Both the position numbers and the translations under genes were made by a program. This document shows, piece after piece, positions 44,258 through 54,212 of a DNA stretch of 64,000 nt (its first letter is position 1; every line of letters starts with the position of its first letter). A model generated the notes under the pieces. It saw only the letters and a list, made by a program, of their open reading frames with translations, was not told where the DNA came from and ran no database searches. This DNA comes from Kitasatospora paranensis (GTDB lineage Bacteria; Actinomycetota; Actinomycetes; Streptomycetales; Streptomycetaceae), in NCBI RefSeq assembly GCF_039544005.1, contig NZ_BAABKV010000001.1:1116001-1180000 (forward strand), written 5' to 3'.

Positions 44258-45933
44258 TCAGCGCAGCCGTACTCCGAAGATGGTGGCGTCGTCCTCGGAG
44301 CGCGGGCCCGACATGGCCTGCACGATGCCGTCGATGCAGCGCTGGAGGTCCTCGCCGGTGTGCCGCTCGGCGACCTCGACCAGGGCGTCGATCCGTCGGT
44401 CGATGTCCTCGTGGCGGCGTTCGACCAGGCCGTCGGTGTAGAGCAGCACGGTGTCGCCGGGCCGCAGCACGGTCTCCACCGCCCGGTAGCGGGTGTCGGG
44501 CAGCACGCCGAACGGCGGGCCGAGGTCCGGCACCAGGGTGCGGGCGCGGCCGTCGCGCACCAGGACGGGCGGCAGGTGGCCGGCGCAGATCCAGCGCAGC
44601 AGCCGCCGCTCGGGGTGGTAGCGGGCGATCACCGCGGTGGCGGTGGACTCGGGGCCGTCGTCGTAGGCGATCTCGTTGAGCCAGGTGCCGAGGTCCTCGA
44701 CGACGGCCCGGGTGAAGGCGAGGCCGCCGAGGGCGTGCCGGAGCCGGGACATCAGGGCGACGGCGTCCAGGCCGTGGCCGCGGGCGTCCCCGATCGCCAG
44801 CAGCGCCAGGCCCTCGGGCAGCCGACGGCTCTTGTACCAGTCCCCGCCGACCCCGGCCTCGGCCGGCCGGTAGGCGACCGCGGTGCTGAGCCCGAGCTCG
44901 GTGAGCGGGGTGGCGGCACGCGGCACGAGGGCCTCCCGGAGCCGGCGCACCACCTCCTCCTCGGCGTCGGCGCGGCGGCGCTCGCGCAGCGTCTCCGACT
45001 CCTGGATGCGCAGCGCCCGCCGGCTCTCGGCGAGGTCGGTGACGTCCTGCAGCACGGCGCGCACGCCGAGGACCGGGCCGCCGTTCGCCGCCCGGACGGA
45101 CTCGGCGACCAGCCGGACGCGCCGCGCCCGGCCGTGGACGGTCAGTGTCGTCTCGGCATCGAGCCGGCCGCCGTCGAGCAGCCGGTCGAGATCGCGGTGG
45201 AGCCTCGGCAGCGATGGGGGCGCGACCGCGCCCAGCAGCGTGGCCAGGTTCGGTGCCGGGTCGTCCGGGTCGAGGCCGAGCAGTCCGGTCAGGCCGTCGG
45301 AGGCCTCGACGCGGCCGTCGAGGAGGTTCCACTCGGCCCAGCCGACCCGGGCGATCCGCTGGGCGTCGACGGCGAGCACCTGTCCGCCCTCGCGGTTGAG
45401 CACCAGCAGGACCCGCCGGCCGCAGGGGTGCGCGGAGAGCAGGGCCCGCCGGTGTTCGATGCGGCCGCCCGAGCGTCGGCGGAGCCAGTCCACCGTCCGC
45501 TCGCCCATCGGGCGGCCGGTCCGGGCGACGTCGGCGAGGGCGGTGAGCAGCCGCGGTCGCGCAGCGCCGGGAAGAACCGCTGCAGCAGCACCGGCCGCTC
45601 GGCGACCAGGGCGCGCAGCGAGGCGCCGGTGTGGTGGGCGAAGCGCACCGCCGCCCGGTTGACGGCGAGGGCCGCGAGGTCGCGGACGGTGCCGTCGGCG
45701 TCGATGACCGGTTCGGTGAGCGCTGCGGGGACGGGGACGGCGTCCAGCAGCTCGTGCACCACGGGCTCGGCGGGCCGGACGGACGGCGGGGCCGCCTGGG
45801 ACGCGTCGACATCGTCGGCGGTCTCGCCGGCCAGCACCAGCCGGTGGGCACGGTGCTCCCGGCGCAGCCGGGCCACCGTCCGCCGCAGGCGTGCGGCCTC
45901 GGCCGTGCCCTGGGCGGGTGCGGGGTCTGGCAT
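44258..45933 (-). CDS. PAS-like/SpoIIE PP2C-type phosphatase (frame broken once)
   Basis: ATG 45933 follows GGAGAG. About 558 residues after one C is added near 45553 (RDRG to RRLLTALADVARTG). An N-terminal coiled coil (RLRRTVARLRREHRAHRL) is followed by one or two PAS-like folds (VRAVLQDVTDLAESRRAL) and a SpoIIE phosphatase: PAEAGVGGDWYKS, IGDARGHGLDAVALM, TDGLVERR, and SEDDATIF at the end. It likely dephosphorylates an anti-sigma-factor antagonist in a partner-switching pathway. No sigma or anti-sigma gene is adjacent. Confidence 0.87.
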
Positions 45934-46048
45934 CGGCTCTCCGAGGTCCGGCGGCGGGTACGCCCAGCATCTCCCCGGCCGCGGCGCGGGGCGCGGTACG
46001 GCGCTGCGCAGCGGTGGGGGTCAGCCATTCGGCTGAGGGCCGGGGCCG

Positions 46049-47029
46049 TCAGTGCAGGACGGCGCAGCCGCGGTCGCGCAGGTCGGCCAGCCAGTCGGGG
46101 GTGGTCTCCAGCTTCGTCCAGCGCAGGTCGAGCTTCTCCAGGTGCGGCACGCGCGCCAGGCCGTCGGGGAGGTCGGTGATCCGGGTGGCGCGCAGGTCGA
46201 GGTGGGTGAGCGAGGTGAGGGCGGCGACCGCGTCGGGCAGCCGCCGCAGCGGGGTGTTGCGCAGGTCGAGCAGCCGCAGGTCGGCCAGGGCGCCGAGGGT
46301 GTCGGGGAGTTCCGTGACCGGGTTGCCGGTGAGGTGCAGTTCGCGGAGCCGGGTGAGCCGGCCGAGGGTGTCCGGCAGGGCGGTCAGGCGGTTGTCCTGG
46401 AGCCGGAGTTCGCGCAGGGCCGCGAGGCCGCCGAGGGTGTCGGGGAGTGCGGTGAGCCGGTTGCCGGTGAGGCCGAGGTAGCGGAGGCGGTGGAGCCGGC
46501 CGAGGGAGGCGGGGACGCGGGTCAGGCCGTTGTCGCCGAGGTAGAGGAAGTCGGTCAGGTCGGGCAGGTCGCCGAGGGCGGCGGGGAGGTGGTCGATCCG
46601 GTTGTGGGCGAGGTCGAGCATCCGCAGGCCGGTGAGGTTCCCGACGCTGTCGGGGACGGTGTCGAGCGCGTTCTCCGCGAGGTTGAGGGAGTGCAGCCCG
46701 GTCATCGTCCACAGGCTGTCGGGGACGGCGGTGAGGAGGTTGCCGCCGACGCTGAGGTGGCGCAGCCGGCGGGCCCGGCCGACGGCGCCGGGGACGGCGG
46801 TGATCCGGTTGCCGTACAGCAGGAGGGTGTGCAGTTCGGGGAGGGCGAGGACGTCGGCGGGCAGCCGGGTGAGGGCGTTGCCGTCGAGGTCGATGTGGCG
46901 CAGGGTGGCGAGCGTCCGCAGGCCGTCGGGCCAGTCGGTGAGGCCGTGGTGCGGCGCGCGCAGGGCCACCGGGCGGCCGTCCGGATCCAGCCGGAGCGCT
47001 CCGCGCGGGAGGTCGGGCGGGAGGTCCAC
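46049..47029 (-). CDS. Leucine-rich-repeat protein
   Basis: A 326-residue protein made almost entirely of about twelve 23-24-residue leucine-rich repeats, for example LTGLRMLDLAHNRIDHLP and LAALRELRLQDNRLTALP. ATG 47029; no signal peptide or membrane span, so cytoplasmic. The repeats are uniform enough to produce a 69-bp periodicity in the DNA. Ends with a Cys-containing cap (DLRDRGCAVLH). It follows the beta-helix membrane gene by 10 bp, so the two are probably one operon, and binding to that partner is possible. Confidence 0.88.
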   Translation of the reverse strand: MDLPPDLPRGALRLDPDGRPVALRAPHHGLTDWPDGLRTLATLRHIDLDGNALTRLPADVLALPELHTLLLYGNRITAVPGAVGRARRLRHLSVGGNLLTAVPDSLWTMTGLHSLNLAENALDTVPDSVGNLTGLRMLDLAHNRIDHLPAALGDLPDLTDFLYLGDNGLTRVPASLGRLHRLRYLGLTGNRLTALPDTLGGLAALRELRLQDNRLTALPDTLGRLTRLRELHLTGNPVTELPDTLGALADLRLLDLRNTPLRRLPDAVAALTSLTHLDLRATRITDLPDGLARVPHLEKLDLRWTKLETTPDWLADLRDRGCAVLH

Positions 47030-47039
47030 GGGAGGCTCC

Positions 47040-48506
47040 TCAGGTGCGGTTGAGGGCGCGGGTGACGCCGGAGACGGCGGCGGTGGTGAGCAGCCAGCCT
47101 GCGGCGATCAGACCGTAGCCGAGCCACTGGTGGAGCCCGGTGAAGTACCAGGCGGTGCGCTGGCCGAAGCCTCCGATCGGGACGAGCAGGTCGAGGGTGT
47201 AGACGAAGGCGTTGAACGGGACGCCCTGGCCGGGCTGGGCGGCGGTCGGCCGGCCCTCGGCGAACGCGGCGGTGCCCAGGGCGCTCAGCAGCATCAGCCA
47301 GAGGGCGGCCTGCCAGGGGCGGTAGCCGTAGCCGACGGTGGCGTCGAGCACCCGGCCCCAGGCGCGTCCGAGCGGGCCGAGGGTGCGGCGACGGCGGCGC
47401 TGTTTGGCGAGCAGGACGCGGCGGGCGTCGTCGTCGTGGCCGATCCGCCGGTACCAGGCGGCGAGTTGCTCGTACGGCTGCGGGGTGTAGCCGGGGGCGT
47501 GGCCGATCCAGGCGAGGCGTTCGTCGAGGCCGGTGACGCCCTGGACGGAGGTGTAGACGAGGCCGTCGAGGCGGGTGTCGGCGGCGCGGGCGTGCGCGTT
47601 GTCGTGCAGGACGGCGACCTGGGCCTCGCGGAGGTCGAGGCTCCCGGCCGGGCGGGCGGCGGGGGTGAGGTGGAGGTCGCCGGCGGTGAGCCGGCTGCCG
47701 TCGAGGGCGGTGCCGGCCCCGTTGAGGTGGGCCCCGTCGAAGGAGAGCCGGCTGCGGACGGTGGCACCGGGCAGGGCTATCGCGCCGTTGGCGGTGAAGC
47801 CGTCGGTGAGGACCATGGTGGAGGCGGTCAGGTCGTCGCCGCTCAGGGCGTCGCCGAGCGGGTTGTCGATCTGCGCGCCCTCCATGAAGAGCCCGCCGCC
47901 GAACCGGGCACCGGGCAGCCGCAGGCCGCCGCGGCAGCGGAAGCCCTTGCGGGCGAAGCAGCCGCCCTCCATGACCAGGCCGCCGGCCCACAGCGCCCAG
48001 ACGCCGGGGGCGCAGGCCGGGTCGGTCTCGGCGGGCAGGCCGACCAGCTCGGTCGCGGTGAGGGTGACGCCGCTGAGCCGCAGTTCGCCGGTGATGTGGG
48101 CGCGGGTCAGGGTGAGCCGGCCGGCGATGACGGAGTCCTCGAAGAAGAGGTTGCCGTCGACCTTCAGCAGCCAGCCGTCCAGGCCGGGAATCCGGCAGCC
48201 GTGGAAGGTGGTGCCGCGCAGGGAGGCACCGCGCAGCAGCACCGGCTCCTCGAAGTCGCAGTCGGTGAGGCCGAGCGGGAAGTCGAGCCCGGCGCCCGCC
48301 AGGTCGACCTGCCCGGTGATCCGGGCGCCGGTGAGCCGCAGGCCGCCGACCCGGCCCGCGGCGGCGTCCGGTCCGCGCAGCAGCAGGGCGGTGAGCACCT
48401 CGGCGCGGACCGTCCGGTCCTCCGCCGCCCGGAGGTCGACCGCGACCCCGGCAGGGAAGTCGTCCCACAGCCGCTGCTCGGCCGTGCCGAGCTCACCGAA
48501 CGCCAC
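47040..48506 (-). CDS. Membrane-anchored pentapeptide-like beta-helix protein
   Basis: A 488-residue protein. GTG 48506 follows GGGGGAG. Residues 30-330 are a series of imperfect right-handed beta-helix turns (GGLRLTGARITGQVDLAGAG, FEEPVLLRGASLRG, FGGGLFMEGAQIDN), similar to pentapeptide repeats. A basic linker (LAKQRRRRRTLG) is followed by three membrane spans (WQAALWLMLLSALGTAAF, AFVYTLDLLVPIG, WLGYGLIAAGWLLTT). Such proteins are often named membrane-associated oxidoreductase in streptomycetes without evidence; I see no redox motif. Confidence 0.8.
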   Translation of the reverse strand: MAFGELGTAEQRLWDDFPAGVAVDLRAAEDRTVRAEVLTALLLRGPDAAAGRVGGLRLTGARITGQVDLAGAGLDFPLGLTDCDFEEPVLLRGASLRGTTFHGCRIPGLDGWLLKVDGNLFFEDSVIAGRLTLTRAHITGELRLSGVTLTATELVGLPAETDPACAPGVWALWAGGLVMEGGCFARKGFRCRGGLRLPGARFGGGLFMEGAQIDNPLGDALSGDDLTASTMVLTDGFTANGAIALPGATVRSRLSFDGAHLNGAGTALDGSRLTAGDLHLTPAARPAGSLDLREAQVAVLHDNAHARAADTRLDGLVYTSVQGVTGLDERLAWIGHAPGYTPQPYEQLAAWYRRIGHDDDARRVLLAKQRRRRRTLGPLGRAWGRVLDATVGYGYRPWQAALWLMLLSALGTAAFAEGRPTAAQPGQGVPFNAFVYTLDLLVPIGGFGQRTAWYFTGLHQWLGYGLIAAGWLLTTAAVSGVTRALNRT

Positions 48507-48628
48507 CCTCTGCTCCCCCGTGGTCGGTTGACACCGGCTCAGCAGCCTAGTGGAGGGCCGCGGCCCCTCCGACGGCACAGGTGGAATTGGGCCGCCGGAC
48601 GGCGCGCCGCGGGTGACGGCCCGGGGGC

Positions 48629-49245
48629 TCAGGGTGCGACCGCGGTGCCGAGGGTGTCGGCCCCCATCATGCGGGGTGCGCCCTTCTCGTAGAAGGAGTC
48701 GACGTCGGCGAGGACGAAGCCGGCGCCGGTGATCAGGTCGGCGATCGGCCGGGTGAGGTGGCAGCCGGCGAACAGCCGCTGCTGGAGCGGGTCCATCCGG
48801 TGCTGCCAGTGGCGGACCTTCTCGTCCGGGGCGAGGCCGTGCTCGATGAAGAAGAGCCGGCCGCCGGGCTTGAGGACGCGGCGGATCTCGCGCAGGGCCG
48901 CGTCGGCGTCCGGGATGGTGCACAAGGTCCAGGTGGACAGCGCGCAGTCGTAGGTGTCGTCGGCGAACGGGAGCCGCTGGCCGTCCAGGCCGGCCCGGCG
49001 CACCTCGACCGGGGTCTCGTTCAGGCGCTTCTGCGCCAGCCCCATCCGACGTCGTTGGGCTCGACCGCGTCGACCCGGGTGACCGCCGCCGGGTAGAACG
49101 GCACGTTGAGGCCGGAGCCGAAGCCGATCTCGATGACGACGCCCTCCAGGCCGTCGCAGACCCTGCGTCTGAGCGTGCCGGCCTCCCCCATCGCGCACGC
49201 GACGTTCAGGATCCGTGGGACGACCCGGTCGCCGTAGTAGCCCAT
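48629..49245 (-). CDS. Class I SAM methyltransferase, UbiE/Methyltransf_11 type (frame broken once)
   Basis: ATG 49245 follows GGAGG. About 205 residues after one G is added near 49052 (EPNDVG to MGLAQKRLNETP). The N-terminus LRRRVCDGLEGVVIEIGFGSGLN holds the SAM loop (EIGFGSG), and DTYDCALSTWTLCTIPD and LKPGGRLFFIEHG are motifs of the family. The segment YEKGAPRMMG near the end is characteristic of a subgroup acting on phospholipid or arsenite-like substrates, but the acceptor is not certain. Confidence 0.86.
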
Positions 49246-49300
49246 CACAACCTCCAGCGCCACCTCCCAGTCTGGCACTGCGGCGGGCCGGGTGCCGAGG

Positions 49301-50868
49301 TCAGCGCAGACCGGCGAGGATCTCCTCGACCGCGGGGCGGGCCCGCTCGCGGTCGGCGGGGACGAGCCCGATCCGGGTCCGGCGGTCCAGGACGTCGTCG
49401 GCGTCGAGGGCGCCCTCGTGGGTGACCGCCCAGGCGATCTCGGCCCGGGTGACGTCGATGCCTTCGGCGACCGGCTCGTCGGGGCGCGGCACGGCGGCGA
49501 CGGCCAGTACGGCCGCGGCGGCGCCGCCGTGACGGGCGGTCAGCGAGGCGGGGGCGCCGGGGGCCGGCGGGGCGCTGTCGGCGTGGCCCGGGGCGCCGAC
49601 CAGCGGCAGGCGGTGGGTGGTGCACGGCGCGGCGGCGAGGGCGCGGGTGCGGACGGCGGTGTCGACGGCGTCCTGGGCCATCCGGCGGTAGGTGGTGAGC
49701 TTGCCGCCGACCACGGTGATCACACCGGTGGGCGACTCGATGACGGCGTGCTGCCGGCTGAGGTCCGCGGTGGCCCCGTCGCCGGTGTCGATGAGCGGCC
49801 GCAGCCCGGCGAAGGCTCCGCGGACGTCCTCGCGGGTGAGCGCGGTGCGCAGCGCGGTGTTGACGGTGTCGAGCAGGAAGGTGATCTCGCCGTCGGTGGG
49901 CACCGGCACGTCGGGGACGGGCCCGGGTGCGTCCTCGTCGGTGAGGCCGAGCACGACCCGGCCGAGCTGCTGCGGCAGGGCGAAGACGAAGCGGCTGGTG
50001 GAGCCGGGCACCGGGACGGTGAGGGCGGCCCGGGGGTGGCCGAGGGCCGCCGCGTCGAACACCAGGTGGGTGCCGCGGCTGGGCCGCAGCCGGACGGACG
50101 GGTCGACCTCGCCGGCCCAGACGCCGGTGGCGTTCACCACGGCGCGGGCGGTGACGTGCAGGCCGCGGCCGGTCAGCGTGTCGGTGAGCAGCGCGCCCGT
50201 CCCGGTGACCTGCTCCGCGCGGACCCGGGTGAGGACGGCGGCGCCGTGCTGGGCGGCCGTCCGGGCGACGGCGACGACCAGGCGGGCGTCGTCGACGAGC
50301 TGGCCGTCGTGGGCGACGAGTGCGCCGCGCAGGCCGTCGCTGCGCACGGCGGGGGTGAGGGCGGTGGCCGCGGCCGGCCCGATCCGGCGGGCCCGGGGCA
50401 GCAGCCGCGCCGGGGTGCCGGCGGTGGCGCGCAGGGCGTCGCCGGCGAGGAAGCCGGTGTACACCAGGGCGGCCTGGGCGGGCCGGACGGCGGGCAGCAG
50501 CGGGACGAGCTGCGGCAGGGCGCGGACGAGGTGGGGGCGGTGCGGGTCATCAGGATGCCGCGTTCGACGGCGCTCTCGCGGGCGACGCCAATCCGGCCGG
50601 AGGCGAGGTAGCGCAGGCCGCCGTGGACGAGCTTGGAGCTCCAGCGGCTGGTGCCGAAGGCGAGGTCGCGGGATTCGACGAGGACGGTCCGCAGGCCGCG
50701 CGCGGCGGCGTCCAGGGCGATGCCGGCGCCGGTGATGCCGCCGCCGATCACCAGCAGGTCGACGGCGGGGCGGTCGGCCAGGGCGTCGAGCTCGCGGGTG
50801 CGGCGGCGCGCGTCGAGGACGGTGGTGCCCGCGTACGCGGGGTCGGGGCGGCCTGCGGTGGGGGTCAT
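49301..50868 (-). CDS. glpD: Glycerol-3-phosphate dehydrogenase (frame broken once)
   Basis: An FAD enzyme oxidising sn-glycerol 3-phosphate to dihydroxyacetone phosphate, about 522 residues after one C is added near 50540 (TRTAP to [13 protein letters not shown]). Markers: [18 protein letters not shown] (FAD Rossmann), [27 protein letters not shown] and [16 protein letters not shown] 50868 overlaps the stop of tetR (ATGA), so glpD is the second gene of the tetR transcript. The C-terminal DAO domain ([28 protein letters not shown] region) is complete. Confidence 0.92.
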
Positions 50869-51452
50869 GGTGCGAGGTATCCGTTCAGGGCGGAGGCCAG
50901 TTCGCGACGCCAGGCCTGCTCGGGCAGCAGGTGCGCGACCATGCGGTGCGACTGGACGGTGGACTGGGCGATGAGCAGCACCATGGCGGCGAGTTCGGTG
51001 GGTTCGCCGGCGCGGATCGAGCCGTGCCGCTGGCCCTGGACGATCGCGGCGCGCAGGGCGTCGAGCAGACCCTGCTGGCTGGTGCCGAGCCGCTCGACGA
51101 CGTACTCCATGAGCGTGTCGGAGTCGGAGTGCAGCAGGGCGCCGAGCACCGGGTGGTCGCGGAGCCGGACGGCGACCTCGACGACGGCGGCGACGAAGGC
51201 CTCGCGGTCCTCGCCGGTGAGCGCGACCTGCTGCTGGGTGGCGCGGATCTCGCGGGTGAGCAGGGCCCCGATGACGGCCCGGACGTCGGGCCAGCGGCGG
51301 TAGACGGTGGGGCGGCTGACCCCGGCGCGCCGGGCGATCTCGGCGAGCTGGGTGCGGTGCACGCCGAGGTGGACGATGAGGTCGGCGGCGGCGTCGAGGA
51401 TCGCGTCGTCGGTGCTGGTCGGCTGCTCGGGCCCGGCGTTACTACTTGACAT
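50865..51452 (-). CDS. TetR-family repressor of the glycerolipid genes
   Basis: A 195-residue regulator. [22 protein letters not shown]. Its ATG (51452) lies inside the 33-bp element 51438-51470, so autorepression is expected. It is co-transcribed with glpD and divergent from the flavoenzyme and lipid-kinase genes. The ligand is unknown; glycerol phosphate or a lipid intermediate is a reasonable guess. A near-identical element precedes the phosphodiesterase at 27-830. Confidence 0.9.
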   Translation of the reverse strand: MSSSNAGPEQPTSTDDAILDAAADLIVHLGVHRTQLAEIARRAGVSRPTVYRRWPDVRAVIGALLTREIRATQQQVALTGEDREAFVAAVVEVAVRLRDHPVLGALLHSDSDTLMEYVVERLGTSQQGLLDALRAAIVQGQRHGSIRAGEPTELAAMVLLIAQSTVQSHRMVAHLLPEQAWRRELASALNGYLAP

Positions 51453-51470
51453 AATGCGTAATACTGTAAC
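51438..51470. promoter_or_regulatory. Probable TetR operator, copy B
   Basis: GTTACTACTTGAC, a 7-base spacer, then GTAATACTGTAAC, overlapping the tetR start codon and ending 2 bp before the divergent flavoenzyme start at 51473. 29/33 identical to 920-952 (read on the minus strand). Only 20 bp separate the two start codons, so both mRNAs are probably leaderless or nearly so. Confidence 0.78.
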
Positions 51471-51472
51471 GC

Positions 51473-53106
51473 ATGGCATCTGAGACGCAAGCAGGCCCCG
51501 GCGGAGCCCCGCGCTGCCGCTCCCCGATGGCGTGGGACGCCTGGGGCGACCCCGCCCTCGCGAAGCCGCTGTCGGACGACATCCGGGGGCTGCTGGCCGC
51601 GGCGCTCGGGGTGTCGCCGCTCGACGGCGACCGGCCGACCGCCGCGGAGATCCGGCTCCGCCCGTCCGCCCTGACCGGCGAGGACGTCGCCGCGCTGGCC
51701 GCGGTCGTCGGCCCGGAACACGTGTCCACCGCGGACGCCGACCGGCTGCCGCGGTCGGGCGGCAAGTCCACGCCCGACCTGCTGCGCCGCCGCAGCCGCG
51801 AGCCGCAGGACGCGCCGGACGGCGTGGTGCTGCCCGGCAGCGAGGAGGAGATCGCCGCACTGCTCGCGGTCTGCGCCGAGCGCCGGATCGCCGTGGTGCC
51901 GTTCGGCGGCGGCACCAGCGTGGTCGGCGGCGTGGACCCCGTCCGCGGCGCCCTGGCCGCCGTGCTCTCCCTCGACCTGCGCCGCTTCGACCGGCTGCTC
52001 GCGCTGGACGCCGTCTCTGGCGAGGCGGTGCTCGGCGCCGGGGTGACCGGGCCGCGCGCCGAGGAGCTGCTCGCCGAGCACGGCTTCGAGCTCGGCCACT
52101 ACCCGCAGAGCTTCCGCTTCGCGACCGTCGGCGGCTTCGCGGCGACCCGCTCCTCCGGACAGGACTCGGCCGGCCACGGCCGCTTCGACGAGATGGTGCG
52201 CGGGCTGCGGGTGGTGACCCCGGCCGGGACGCTCGACCTCGGACGGGCGCCGGCCTCGGCGGCCGGGCCGGACCTGCGCGAGCTGTTCCTCGGCTCCGAG
52301 GGCGTGTTCGGCGTGATCACGGCCGTCCGGCTGCGGGTGCACCCCGTCCCCGCGGTGAAGATCCACGAGGCCTGGTCCTTCCCGGACTTCGCGACCGGCG
52401 CCGCGGCGCTGCGCGAGGTGGAGCAGCAGGGCACCGGCCCGACCGTGATCCGGCTCTCCGACGAGGCCGAGACCGCGGTCAACCTGGCCATGACGGAGCG
52501 GATCGGCGGCGAGCAGGTCACCGGCGGATGCCTGGCCGTCACCGTGTTCGAGGGCACCAAGGAGCAGGCCGAGGCCCGCCACGAGCGCACCAGGGCCGTA
52601 CTGCTGGCCGCCGGCGGCACCCGCTCGGCGCCGAACCCGCGCGGGCCTGGGAGCACGGCCGGTTCAACGCCCCGTACCTGCGGGACGCCCTGCTCGACGC
52701 GGGGGCGCTCTGCGAGACCCTGGAGACCGCCACCGACTGGGCCAACCTCGGCCGGCTCAAGGACGCGGTGGCCGCCTCGCTGCAGTCCGCGCTGACCGCC
52801 GGCGGCAGCTCGTCCCTGGTGCTCTGCCACATCTCGCACGTCTACCCGACCGGCGCCTCGCTGTACTTCACCGTGCTCGGTGCCCAGCAGGACGACCCGA
52901 TCGCGCAGTGGGACGCGGCCAAGCGCGCGGTCTCGGACGCCATCGTCGGCAACGGCGGCACCATCACCCACCACCACGCCGTCGGCACCGACCACCGTCC
53001 GTGGATGGACGCCGAGATCGGCGACCTCGGCGTGCGGATCCTGCGCGCCGTCAAGGAGACCCTCGACCCGGCCGGCATCCTCAACCCCGGCAAGCTGATC
53101 CCGTGA
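51473..53106 (+). CDS. Alkyl-DHAP-synthase-like FAD-binding oxidoreductase (frame broken once)
   Basis: About 544 residues after one base is added near 52648 (leading into AWEHGRFNAPYLRD). A PCMH-type FAD domain (VVPFGGGTSVVGGV, then RFATVGGFAATRSSGQDS) and the C-terminal FAD-oxidase domain with a triple-histidine segment (TITHHHAVGTDHRPWM) match alkyldihydroxyacetonephosphate synthases, where the His cluster is catalytic. Actinobacterial members may make ether lipids or oxidise other 2-hydroxy acids. Start ATG 51473. Its stop overlaps the lipid kinase start (GTGA). Confidence 0.86.
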
Positions 53107-54043
53107 CGGGCCCCGATCCCCTGCCCGGAGCCGCTCCCGCGCAGGGCGCCCGCCGCCGGGTGGTCCTGCTGACCAACCCGGCGGCGGGCGGCGGCCACGC
53201 GCAGAAGGCCGCCCGCCGGGCCGCCGTCCGGCTGCGGGCCGCGGCGCCGAGGTGCTGGACGTCGTCGGCGCGGACCCGCAGGACGCCGTCCGGGTCGCCC
53301 GCGAAGCGGTCGACCACGGGGTGGACGTGCTCGCGGTCGCGGGCGGCGACGGCATGGTGGCGCTGGCCCTCGAGGCGGTGGCCGGCACCGGCGTCGCGCT
53401 GGGCATCGTCCCCGCGGGCACCGGCAACGACCACGCCCGCGAGTACGGGCTGCCGCTGGGCGATCCGGAGGCGGCGGCCGACGTGCTGCTCGACGGCCGG
53501 ACGGTCACCGTCGACCTCGGCCGGGTGGAGACGGCCGACGGCACCGTGCGGCACTTCGGCTCGGTGCTGGCCGCCGGCTTCGACTCGCTGGTCAGCGACC
53601 GCACGAACCGGCTGCGCTGGCCGCGCGGGCGGATGCGCTACAACCTCGCCATCCTGGTGGAGTTCGCGCATCTGCGGCCGCTGCCGTTCCGCCTGGTGCT
53701 GGCGGACGGCACGGTGGTCGAGCGGGACCTCGTCCTCGCCGCCGCCGGCAACACCCGCAGCTACGGCGGCGGGATGCTGATCTGCCCCGACGCCGACCAC
53801 GCCGACGGGCTGCTCGACCTCACCGTCGTCCGGGCGATGCCGCGGCTGCGGGTCGCCCGGTTCTTCCCCACGGTCTTCCGCGGCACCCACGTCCACCACG
53901 AGGAGGTGGAGACCTACCGGACGGCCTCGGTACGGATCGAGTCCGCCGGGATCACCGCGTACGCGGACGGCGAGTACGTCGGCCCCCTGCCGGCCGAGGT
54001 GACGGTGGCGCCGGGCGCCCTGCGGATCGTCGTCCCCGCCTGA
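53103..54043 (+). CDS. Diacylglycerol-kinase-family lipid kinase (frame broken once)
   Basis: About 313 residues after one G is added near 53243 (RLRAA to GAEVLDVVGADP). Markers: VVLLTNPAAGGGHAQKA (nucleotide region), VAGGDGMVALALEA (GGDG catalytic loop), VPAGTGNDHAREYGLP, and AYADGEYVGPLP with the C-terminal Asp. Phosphorylates diacylglycerol or a similar lipid. GTG 53103 is coupled to the flavoenzyme by a 4-bp overlap, so the pair probably acts in one glycerolipid pathway. Confidence 0.9.
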
Positions 54044-54154
54044 CGCGCCGTCCGCCGTCCGGCCGGTGACGCGCTCCGGGCACCCGCTCCGCGCCACCGG
54101 CCGGGATCCGGCCCGCCACGGTGCGGAACCACCGCCCGTCCTCGCCCCCACACC

Positions 54155-54183
54155 TTGCCCAACCTATCGAAACTCGATAGATT
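54155..54183 (+). promoter_or_regulatory. Promoter of the DUF2975/Xre operon
   Basis: TTGCCC at 54155-54160, a 17-base spacer, and TAGATT at 54178-54183 fit a housekeeping -35/-10 pair. The first operator copy fills the spacer. Confidence 0.7.
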
Positions 54184-54201
54184 CCCATCGCAACTCGATG
54201 G
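54164..54201. promoter_or_regulatory. Tandem Xre operators
   Basis: Two 17-bp inverted repeats: CTATCGA-AAC-TCGATAG (54164-54180, perfect, between -35 and -10) and CCATCGC-AAC-TCGATGG (54185-54201, one mismatched pair), 4 bp apart. They share the AAC centre and lie directly upstream of the operon encoding a small Xre repressor. Confidence 0.82.
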
Positions 54202-54212
54202 AGGGATGGGTC

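Noticed and set aside
41909..46036. A 1375-codon open frame continuing past the drug exporter
   Set aside because: The part beyond 43302 is antisense to the VIT and phosphatase genes, both with clear family motifs. High G+C leaves opposite-strand frames open. One missing base near 43280 explains the lost stop.
43086..46712. A 1208-codon minus-strand open frame
   Set aside because: Low-complexity Arg/Pro/Ala composition and overlap with motif-bearing genes in other frames; a shadow frame.
49301..53106. Programmed frameshifting as an explanation for the many broken genes
   Set aside because: Sites lack a common slippery sequence or downstream structure, affect unrelated genes, and all need added bases in the DNA; error is simpler.
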